From: a bacterium
GTDB lineage: Bacteria > Patescibacteriota > Minisyncoccia > UBA6257 > GWB1-50-10
Length of the DNA: 9,391 nt
Direction: 5' to 3'
Assembly: GCA_021814805.1 (NCBI GenBank)
Contig: JAKAHT010000001.1
Span: 19,536-28,926, forward strand
The notes beneath the pieces were generated by a model. The model saw nothing but the letters and a program-made list of their open reading frames with translations. It did no database searches and was not told the DNA's origin. Positions 1-4,884 of the stretch are shown here, in pieces. Position 1 is the first letter of the stretch; each line of letters begins with the position of its first letter. The translations under genes were made by a program, and so were the position numbers.

Positions 1-2
1 TC

Positions 3-542
3 AATATGAAATTTTCTTCCCCCAATACACTCATCATAACGGAAAAGCCATCTGCTCTGTATAAAAGCAGCGTTTGGGAGATAAATTTGAAAAATAATTC
101 GATGAATATGGTTTTCGAGCCAGCTTCCGGCCTCTATGCCGGACTGTCGGAAGACGGTTCTCTCATATACTCTTATTCTTCCGGGATGTTTTCCATAGTT
201 AACTCCTCAACCCTCGTGCCTTATACGCTTCCCTTTGTTTCATTACCCGACAAATGCGATTTGTCGGCCAATTCCTCATCCTCCAATGTCTACTGTTTTT
301 CTCCGGAAAACATTACACCTCAAGTGACGACTCCCGACGATTATCTGGAAAAAGCGTTTTATTCAATAGATCTTCTTTATAACTACAACTTCGCGAATCA
401 GAACACCAAAACAATCATAATAAGCGGCACACCCGGAATACCCATGATAGATGCCAGGGAGGTCAACTTAAAAAATGGGAATATTTACTTTGTAAACCGT
501 TACGATAAATCACTCTACAAACTTTCTCTGCCCAGTCAGTAA
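3..542 (+). CDS. Beta-propeller-like hypothetical protein, C-terminal part (5' end outside window)
   Basis: The reading frame is open to the left edge, so the ATG at 6 is probably internal and the gene starts outside the window; about 178 residues are visible. I do not recognise a named family. The sequence has short repeating beta-strand units typical of propeller blades: a 'LSEDGSLIYSYS' turn near residues 47-58, a segment with two cysteines around 'KCDLSANSSSSNVYCFSP', then 'FYSIDLLYNYN', and a final 'NLKNGNIYFVNRYDKSLYKLSL' strand pair. DG/NG turns followed by strands ending in a conserved-looking 'LYKL' fit WD40/TolB-like propellers. From memory, Patescibacteria encode similar large extracellular or periplasmic propeller proteins of unknown role. 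It converges on jag, with only 3 bp between the two stop codons. Family assignment is inference; no enzyme function can be given. Confidence 0.7.
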   Translation, partial: NMKFSSPNTLIITEKPSALYKSSVWEINLKNNSMNMVFEPASGLYAGLSEDGSLIYSYSSGMFSIVNSSTLVPYTLPFVSLPDKCDLSANSSSSNVYCFSPENITPQVTTPDDYLEKAFYSIDLLYNYNFANQNTKTIIISGTPGIPMIDAREVNLKNGNIYFVNRYDKSLYKLSLPSQ

Positions 543-545
543 TTA

Positions 546-977
546 TTAATTATCTTTTATGGGTATTATGACTATGTGTCTTTCCTTACCCATGCCCATG
601 CTTTCTGTTTTTAAATCCGGATTGGAAGCTATTTCCACATGAACCAATCTTCTTTCGTAAGAATTCATCGGGGGCAACGAAACTTCCGATTTGGAAATTT
701 TAGCTTTCTTAGCCCCGGCCTTAGCCAACTCTATTATTAACCTTTCTCTCTCACGGCGGTAATAATTCATATCCACGACATAAGGAGGTTTTTTATCTTG
801 CTTTAAAACCAAATTCATTAGATGCTCTGTCGGTTGAAGAATATTCGGTATCTGAGACCTGAAAAATTCATCATCGACGACTACGGATATTTTTCTCACG
901 TCCTCATCTACATTGATTTCTATGTCCTCAAAACCCATAAGGCCGAAGAATTTTTTTGTAAACTCTGAAATATCCAT
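546..977 (-). CDS. khpB: Jag/KhpB-like RNA-binding protein (degenerate KH plus R3H domain)
   Basis: 143 residues. The C-terminal half is a clear R3H domain: 'LPPMNSYERRLVHVEIA' (101-117) carries the R-x-x-x-H signature (R109, H113), followed by 'TESMGMGKERHIVIIP' (124-139), the usual Jag ending. Residues 1-80 align with the Jag KH domain ('MGFEDIEINV', then 'MNLVLKQ' and 'VVDMNYYRRERERL'), but the GXXG loop that contacts RNA is replaced by 'SQIPNILQPT' (41-50), with no glycine. The N-terminal Jag_N domain is absent. Jag/KhpB is a cytoplasmic RNA-binding protein linked to cell elongation and division in Gram-positives. It is the last gene of the rpmH-rnpA-yidC operon, 48 bp after yidC, which is the classic location. 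The ATG at 977 is fixed because an in-frame TAA lies at 981-983. No Shine-Dalgarno lies at a usable distance. Confidence 0.85.
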   Translation of the reverse strand: MDISEFTKKFFGLMGFEDIEINVDEDVRKISVVVDDEFFRSQIPNILQPTEHLMNLVLKQDKKPPYVVDMNYYRRERERLIIELAKAGAKKAKISKSEVSLPPMNSYERRLVHVEIASNPDLKTESMGMGKERHIVIIPIKDN

Positions 978-1025
978 CTTTTAGTCTTTAATTATTGCTT
1001 ATTTTAAGCTCCTTTTCAACCCCCG

Positions 1026-1709
1026 TCAGGATTTGGTCGCCTCGGAATCAATGTTTATGGAGGTTATGCTTTTATTTATATAAACTTGCTGAACGAAAGA
1101 GAAAGCTGTGAAAACCAACCAATAAAGACCTATGGCTGAAGGTAAATTGCCCAATATTAAGATAGTGATAAGCGGTCCCACAAAAGCCATCACCTTCTGC
1201 ATTTGTCCCGCGGCCCCCGATATGTTTTGCTTGCCAAGCATAGATTTTGTCTGGAAATATTGAAGAATGGCCGCTAGCACAACCACCGTCCAATTTTTGG
1301 TCGTCAAATCAAAAAGACCCAAAAATGTCGGAGAAACCAGGTTTATTTTTTTTATTTGATTGGTAAATAGGTCAAAAAGAGCTATAAATATCGGCAGTTG
1401 AATTATTAAAAGCAGCATGCTGGAAAAGGGATTTATCTTATGTTTTTTATAAAGCTCCATTAACGCTTCGGCCTGCTTACCCTTGTCGTTTTTGTGCTTC
1501 TCTTGGATTTGCTTTATGAAGGGCTGCAGCTTCTGCATTATCGTCTGATCTTTGGCTCCTTTATAAAAGAAGGGGAGTAAAACTATTCTTATGGCTACCG
1601 TGAGCATGATTATCGACAATCCCAAATCATGAAAAGCTAAATTGTTGTATATGAAAATTAAAACGCCGAGAAGTGGCGAAGAAATATAGGTGTCTATAAA
1701 TAATTTCAT
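1026..1709 (-). CDS. yidC: YidC/Oxa1-family membrane protein insertase
   Basis: 227 residues, the short form without the large periplasmic domain of Gram-negative YidC. It inserts and folds membrane proteins in the cytoplasmic membrane, alone or with SecYEG. Visible landmarks: hydrophobic N-terminal segment (12-24); core TM at about 30-50 with the conserved positive residue of the hydrophilic groove, R41 in 'VAIRIVLLP'; positively charged cytoplasmic hairpin with predicted paired helices (55-92, 'MQKLQPFIKQIQEKHKND'); 'INPFSSMLLLIIQLPIFIALF' region (92-112) as the second core TM; TM near 140-155; and the final hairpin with 'LPSAIGLYWLVF' (189-200). The ATG (1707-1709) overlaps the rnpA TGA (1706-1708) as ATGA, so translation is probably coupled. 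No lipobox cysteine is present at the N terminus. The gene normally between rnpA and yidC, yidD, is missing. The family call is secure. Confidence 0.95.
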   Translation of the reverse strand: MKLFIDTYISSPLLGVLIFIYNNLAFHDLGLSIIMLTVAIRIVLLPFFYKGAKDQTIMQKLQPFIKQIQEKHKNDKGKQAEALMELYKKHKINPFSSMLLLIIQLPIFIALFDLFTNQIKKINLVSPTFLGLFDLTTKNWTVVVLAAILQYFQTKSMLGKQNISGAAGQMQKVMAFVGPLITILILGNLPSAIGLYWLVFTAFSFVQQVYINKSITSINIDSEATKS

Positions 1710-1945
1710 TTGGTTAATTCGTTAATTTGGTTTTCTATTTCTTTCTTTAACTCATTAAAGTTTAAACTAAGCACCCCCGGCTTAGCAACAACAAACAATG
1801 AGGCGGGGCTGTTTTTGGCAGATCTTAAAACGGCCCTTATTCTTCTTTTAATAAGGTTTCTTTCTGTGGCTTTTTTAGAAACACTCTTCCCAACTGCAAT
1901 AATAGATTTGCCGCCTTCTTTCTTCTTTTTTACAAAAACAAACAC
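1706..1945 (-). CDS. rnpA: Ribonuclease P protein component (short form, GTG start)
   Basis: 79 residues, against about 110-120 usually. RnpA binds the RNase P RNA and helps it cut 5' leaders from pre-tRNAs. The signature is present: 'SVSKKATERNLIKRRIRAVLR' region (21-41) contains the RNR-type motif (R29, N30, K33, R34, R35) on the RNA-binding helix, preceded by strand 'SIIAVGK' and followed by strand 'SLFVVAKPG' and an amphipathic C-terminal helix. What is missing is the N-terminal helix and part of the first strand, about 25-30 residues. An in-frame TAA at 1955-1957 leaves GTG at 1943-1945 as the only plausible start, one base after the rpmH stop codon. The TGA overlaps the yidC ATG. The order rpmH-rnpA-yidC supports identity. 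The truncation appears genuine unless a sequencing frameshift lies near 1930-1960. Confidence 0.88.
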   Translation of the reverse strand: MFVFVKKKKEGGKSIIAVGKSVSKKATERNLIKRRIRAVLRSAKNSPASLFVVAKPGVLSLNFNELKKEIENQINELTK

Positions 1946-1946
1946 T

Positions 1947-2075
1947 TTAGACGGTTAATCTTTTCCTTCCTTTTCTTCTTCTGCTCTTCAAAACAGTGGG
2001 GCTTTTTCTAGTTCTCTTTAAAAAGCCGTGAGTCCTTTTTCTCTTTTTTTTCTTAGGCTGATAAGTTCTCGACAT
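1947..2075 (-). CDS. rpmH: 50S ribosomal protein L34
   Basis: 42 residues starting MSRTYQPKKKKRKRTHGF and ending in 'RRRKGRKRLTV'. Both ends match the L34 signature: 'RTxQPxxxKRxRxHGF' at the N terminus and 'RRRxKGRxRL' at the C terminus. Length is close to the usual 44-46 residues, and about half the residues are Lys or Arg, as expected for a protein that threads into 23S rRNA of the large subunit. It is the first gene of the rpmH-rnpA-yidC-jag operon, reading away from dnaA; divergent rpmH/dnaA is the ancestral arrangement at bacterial origins. Start ATG is at 2073-2075, stop TAA at 1947-1949. The start lies only 8 bases past a perfect TATAAT, so there is little or no 5' leader and no Shine-Dalgarno. 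Confidence 0.96.
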   Translation of the reverse strand: MSRTYQPKKKKRKRTHGFLKRTRKSPTVLKSRRRKGRKRLTV

Positions 2076-2083
2076 TTTTATGT

Positions 2084-2112
2084 ATTATAAACCAAAAACG
2101 ACCGGATTTTAA
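2084..2112 (-). promoter_or_regulatory. Promoter of the rpmH operon, predicted leaderless
   Basis: On the minus strand a perfect -10 TATAAT (2089-2084) is preceded, after a 17-base spacer, by TTAAAA (2112-2107; 4 of 6 matches to TTGACA). The eight bases between the -10 and the rpmH ATG put the expected start of transcription at about 2076-2077, one or two bases before the ATG. The transcript would therefore be leaderless or nearly so. Prediction from sequence only. Confidence 0.65.
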
Positions 2113-2137
2113 GCTACCATTAAAAGATATCAACAAC

Positions 2138-2146
2138 TAATCCACA
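2138..2146 (+). promoter_or_regulatory. Near-consensus DnaA box between rpmH and dnaA
   Basis: TAATCCACA differs from the DnaA box TTATCCACA at one base. It lies between the two divergent promoters, about 90 bases upstream of the dnaA start, where a DnaA site could serve autoregulation. It is a single site without neighbours, so chance occurrence in AT-rich DNA cannot be excluded. Confidence 0.35.
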
Positions 2147-2150
2147 ATTA

Positions 2151-2168
2151 AAGCACAAAGGGGTGCTT
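2151..2168. repeat. Inverted repeat upstream of the dnaA promoter
   Basis: AAGCAC (2151-2156) and GTGCTT (2163-2168) form a perfect 6-base inverted repeat around AAAGGG. No T-tract follows on either strand, so it is not a terminator. It lies immediately upstream of the dnaA -35 region and could be a protein-binding site; function unknown. Confidence 0.4.
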
Positions 2169-2177
2169 GATGCAATG

Positions 2178-2205
2178 TTGCAAGTTTTTTAAATACATTT
2201 ATCAT
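2178..2205 (+). promoter_or_regulatory. Putative dnaA promoter
   Basis: TTGCAA (2178-2183, 4 of 6 to the -35 consensus), a 16-base spacer, then TATCAT (2200-2205, 5 of 6 to the -10 consensus). Transcription would start near 2212, giving a leader of about 26 bases with no Shine-Dalgarno before the dnaA ATG. The -35 overlaps the dyad TGCAATGTTGCA (2171-2182), and the predicted start lies in a 14-base palindrome. Confidence 0.5.
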
Positions 2206-2219
2206 AAACCTTAAGGTTT
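2206..2219. promoter_or_regulatory. 14-bp perfect palindrome at the predicted dnaA transcription start
   Basis: AAACCTTAAGGTTT is a perfect palindrome starting directly after the -10 hexamer and covering the predicted start of transcription. That position would let a bound dimer block the promoter. It does not resemble the DnaA box. An operator role is inference from position and symmetry. Confidence 0.4.
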
Positions 2220-2237
2220 TATTTCTGAAACAAAACA

Positions 2238-3605
2238 ATGAACGAAAAAGAAATTTGGAAAAATGTTTTAGGAGAAATAGAGCTCCAAATATCCAAGCCA
2301 AATTTCTTAACCTGGCTTAAAAACAGCCAATTAGTAAGTCTCGATAAGAAACAAGGAGTAGGATTGGTCGGGTTACCCAACAACTTTGCCAAAGAATGGG
2401 TAAAAAACAGATATCACAAGATAATTCTAACCTCCATAAGAAACCTAGAGGGATCAATAAAAAACTTGGACTACGTGGTTGTTAGTCAAAACAAAGATTC
2501 CTTGAACGAGATTAAAGATGTCAAAAAAACATCCAATGAGACATCCCAATCATCTTTGATAGATGTAAAAACAGACCCCAAAACAAACCTTAATCCTAAA
2601 TATACTTTTAAAAATTTCATTATCGGTTCGTCCAATGAACTAGCCACCGCAGCTTCTCAGGCGATAATAAAAAGTATAGGAAAAAAATATAATCCTCTTT
2701 TTATTTACGGCGGCGTAGGATTGGGGAAAACACACCTCCTACAAGCCACAGGGAATGAAATAATAGAACACTACAATAATTCTATAAGCGTTCTTTATAT
2801 ATCCTCGGAAAAATTTATAAATGATGTTGTTTGGGCCCTAAGAAACAAAAGAACCGAGGATATGAAGAAAAAATACAGGGACGTCGACGTGCTCATTATA
2901 GATGATATTCAATTTATAGGAGGGAAGGCGGCCACCGAACAAGAGTTTTTTTATACTTTCAATACTCTATACGAAAACAACAAACAAATAATAATTTCCT
3001 CTGATAGACCCCCAACAGCCATACCCACACTTGAGGAGCGTCTAAGATCCAGATTTGAGGGCGGGATGATAGCTGACATAACCTATCCAGATTACGAAAT
3101 GAGGCTGGCTATATTAAAAACCAAAGCACAAAATCAGGGCATATTCGTCGAAGATGGCATTTTGGAACAAATTGCCTCCAAAGTCCAGAGAAATATGAGG
3201 GAGTTGGAGGGCGTTTTTAATAAGGTTATTTTTTACCAACAGTACAAAAATCAAAAAATAGACAACAAAAAACTTGATGAAATTATAAGTGAGGCTATAC
3301 AAGTGACTCCGAAAAATATCACTGCTAATGATATCATAAGAGTGGTAGCTGAATTCTTTGAAGTGCCTTCAAGCGACATGACCAATAAAAGCCGCAAACA
3401 GGAAATTGTCGAGCCGAGGCAAATAGCCATGTTTTTAATGAGAGATACCTTAAAAATGTCCTACCCCCACATAGGAGAAAAATTAGGCAAAAGAGACCAC
3501 ACTACGGCCATACATGCTTGTGAAAAAATTTCTTCCGAAATAAACCAAAACCCAGCACTTAATCAAAAAATAGTTTTAATAAAAGAAAGGTTGTATAAGA
3601 TGTAG
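2238..3605 (+). CDS. dnaA: Chromosomal replication initiator protein DnaA
   Basis: 455 residues, full length, all four domains present. Domain I (1-80) has the 'EIWKNVLGEIE...FLTWL' start used for self-interaction and helicase contact. Domain II is a Ser/Asn/Lys-rich linker (about 83-120). Domain III is the AAA+ ATPase: Walker A 'GGVGLGKTHLL' (158-168), Walker B 'VLIIDD' (218-223), sensor 1 'IIISSDRPP' (251-259), the arginine-finger region 'LEERLRSRFEGG' (265-276) and sensor 2 R321 in 'MRELEGVFNKV'. Domain IV ends with the DnaA-box recognition signature 'GKRDHTTAIHACEKI' (417-431). DnaA-ATP binds boxes at oriC and melts the adjacent duplex. It is divergent from rpmH and followed by a 172-base gap holding DnaA boxes, then dnaN. 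The ATG at 2238 gives a standard N terminus; no Shine-Dalgarno precedes it. Confidence 0.98.
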   Translation: MNEKEIWKNVLGEIELQISKPNFLTWLKNSQLVSLDKKQGVGLVGLPNNFAKEWVKNRYHKIILTSIRNLEGSIKNLDYVVVSQNKDSLNEIKDVKKTSNETSQSSLIDVKTDPKTNLNPKYTFKNFIIGSSNELATAASQAIIKSIGKKYNPLFIYGGVGLGKTHLLQATGNEIIEHYNNSISVLYISSEKFINDVVWALRNKRTEDMKKKYRDVDVLIIDDIQFIGGKAATEQEFFYTFNTLYENNKQIIISSDRPPTAIPTLEERLRSRFEGGMIADITYPDYEMRLAILKTKAQNQGIFVEDGILEQIASKVQRNMRELEGVFNKVIFYQQYKNQKIDNKKLDEIISEAIQVTPKNITANDIIRVVAEFFEVPSSDMTNKSRKQEIVEPRQIAMFLMRDTLKMSYPHIGEKLGKRDHTTAIHACEKISSEINQNPALNQKIVLIKERLYKM

Positions 3606-3680
3606 AAATTATGTTGATAACTTTTATAATTTTTAACCAATTAAATAAAAAATTAAAAGTTTTACACATTAAGGAAATTA

Positions 3681-3689
3681 TTATCCACA
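3681..3689 (+). promoter_or_regulatory. DnaA box (perfect)
   Basis: TTATCCACA, an exact match to the consensus DnaA box, in the dnaA-dnaN gap. It has the same orientation as the second perfect box 62 bases downstream. Confidence 0.85.
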
Positions 3690-3742
3690 ACCTATCTAAA
3701 AAATAAACAGAAAAAACCGGCATAAATAAAGCAAGAATAAAT

Positions 3743-3759
3743 TTATCCACATTTCCACA
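3743..3759 (+). promoter_or_regulatory. Overlapping DnaA box pair next to the trio element
   Basis: The perfect box TTATCCACA (3743-3751) is followed at an 8-base offset by the weaker ATTTCCACA (3751-3759); both share the CCACA core on the same strand. Tandem boxes beside the unwinding element load DnaA towards the trio repeats in the bacterial basal unwinding system. The pair ends seven bases before the trios. Confidence 0.75.
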
Positions 3760-3766
3760 AACACAA

Positions 3767-3778
3767 CTACTATTACTA
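3767..3778 (+). promoter_or_regulatory. DnaA-trio-like element running into the dnaN start codon
   Basis: CTA-CTA-TTA-CTA reads on the other strand as 3'-GAT GAT AAT GAT-5', four consecutive fits to the DnaA-trio motif 3'-[G/A]A[T/A]-5', which guides DnaA filament assembly on single-stranded DNA. The last A is the first base of the dnaN ATG. The spacer to the boxes (AACACAA) is not GC-rich, unlike the element I recall from Bacillus subtilis. Confidence 0.65.
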
Positions 3779-4884
3779 TGAAATTAATTATATTAAAAAC
3801 AAACTTATTAGAAGCATTAGGGAGTATTGAAAGGGCTATAGGTGAAAATTTAAATTTACCCATACTTAAAAATTTTTTAATTAAGGCTTTGGACGGAAAA
3901 ATAACCTTCATGTCCACTAATCTGGAAATAGCTGTTCAACACGAGACATCCGGTAAGGTGATAGATGAAGGAGAAGCGGCCGTCCCGTTCTCTGTATTTA
4001 ATTCTGTTGTTAGGAATTTGAGCGCCGAGAGGGTAACGATAGAAAAAAAAGGAACAAAAATATTAATAAGTTCGGACAATTATGAGGGTTTTATACAAGA
4101 CGAAGACCCAAAGGAATTCCCGATAATTCCCAAAATAAGTAATTTAAATAAAAGTTTAAAAATAAGGACAGAGATATTAAAAGATGCCTTAAAAAACACA
4201 TCGGTATCAGTCCAGTATTCAACTATCAGACCTGAAATAAGTGGTGTTTATGTAAATAAATCAGACGAAGGGCTTATTTTCGTGGGTACTGACAGTTTTA
4301 GATTGACTGAAATTAAGGTATTAAGCAGTGCTTTCAGTTCTGAAACCGGTGATTTTTCCATCATTATCCCAATAAAGACGGTTCAGGAAGTGGTTAAAAT
4401 GTTTAATGGTGCTGATGAGTTGTCAGTTTTTGTAGATTCCAACCAGGTTCTTTTTGAGACGGAAAAAGAAAAAATAATATCCAGAATAATAGACGGTAAT
4501 TTCCCCGATTATAAAGCCGTCATACCAAAATCGTTTAAAACAGAAGTGTCTTTGGAAAAAGATGAGTTTTTGAATGCCATAAGATTGGTTAGTACTTTTT
4601 CAGGAAAAGCTAACGATGTCAATTTGAAGTCCGGAGAAGGTGGTAAATTTTTGGAAATATTTTCGTCTGACAGCTCTTTAGGGGAAGGTAGATATAAAGT
4701 ACCGGCTAAAATAAAGGGGGAAGATTTTTCAGTTATTTTTAATTGGCGTTATTTACTGGATGGATTGAAAATATACAAGAATCAGAACATCGATTTAGGT
4801 GTTAATTCTTCGGATAAGCCGGCTCAAATTCAAGATCAAAAGGACAAGGGAGTTAGTTATGTAGTGATGCCTATTAAGGGTTAA
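3778..4884 (+). CDS. dnaN: DNA polymerase III beta subunit (sliding clamp)
   Basis: 368 residues, the usual clamp length, made of three similar domains (about 1-120, 121-247, 248-368). It forms a ring dimer around DNA that tethers the replicative polymerase and other clamp-binding proteins. Family landmarks: N-terminal 'MKLIILKTNLLEALGSIERAI', 'NLPILKNFLIKA', 'TFMSTNLEIAVQ', 'VQYSTIRPEISGVYV', 'VGTDSFRLTEIKV', 'SRIIDGNFPDYKAVIP', and a C terminus 'SYVVMPIKG' matching the conserved MPMRL-type ending, which is part of the partner-binding pocket. The ATG at 3778 gives the correct N terminus and overlaps the origin trio repeats. It ends in three consecutive in-frame stops, TAA-TGA-TAG (4882-4890), and its TAA overlaps the stop of the convergent PBP gene. 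recF does not follow it. Confidence 0.97.
   Translation: MKLIILKTNLLEALGSIERAIGENLNLPILKNFLIKALDGKITFMSTNLEIAVQHETSGKVIDEGEAAVPFSVFNSVVRNLSAERVTIEKKGTKILISSDNYEGFIQDEDPKEFPIIPKISNLNKSLKIRTEILKDALKNTSVSVQYSTIRPEISGVYVNKSDEGLIFVGTDSFRLTEIKVLSSAFSSETGDFSIIIPIKTVQEVVKMFNGADELSVFVDSNQVLFETEKEKIISRIIDGNFPDYKAVIPKSFKTEVSLEKDEFLNAIRLVSTFSGKANDVNLKSGEGGKFLEIFSSDSSLGEGRYKVPAKIKGEDFSVIFNWRYLLDGLKIYKNQNIDLGVNSSDKPAQIQDQKDKGVSYVVMPIKG

Larger units (their letters stand above)
3606..3810 (+). other. oriC: Probable replication origin (oriC), extending into the start of dnaN
   Basis: The dnaA-dnaN gap (3606-3777) is very AT-rich and holds two perfect DnaA boxes on the plus strand (3681-3689, 3743-3751). Weaker matches are TGTTGATAA (3612-3620, reverse orientation, 8 of 9), TTTTACACA (3660-3668, 7 of 9) and ATTTCCACA (3751-3759, 7 of 9). 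The last box pair is followed by DnaA-trio-like repeats (3767-3778) and then by an AT-rich tract that is the first codons of dnaN (about 3778-3810, roughly 90% A+T). A second AT-rich block, 3621-3660, contains TATAAT (3625-3630) without a good -35; it may be a dnaN promoter or a second unwinding site. Location between dnaA and dnaN plus box clustering is the standard origin signature. Confidence 0.85.

Noticed and set aside
1009..1013. AGGAG on the minus strand between yidC and jag
   Set aside because: It is about 31 bases before the jag ATG, and a TAA at 981-983 prevents an earlier start; no other start codon follows at a useful distance.
1072..1293. 73-residue minus-strand frame inside yidC
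   Set aside because: Out-of-frame reading within a conserved gene, with no family signal.
1710..1958. 82-residue plus-strand frame opposite rnpA
   Set aside because: Its hydrophobic composition mirrors the Lys-rich rnpA on the other strand; there is no supporting context.
1950..1990. A frameshifted rnpA N terminus ('EKINRLK' in the third minus-strand frame)
   Set aside because: The short likeness to 'KNRLK' comes from Lys/Arg-rich rpmH codons; no amphipathic helix follows and the frame stops soon after.
3559..3917. Minus-strand frames of 63 and 73 residues across oriC and the dnaN start
   Set aside because: Low-complexity Phe/Ile/Leu translations of AT-rich DNA that overlap the origin and two conserved genes.
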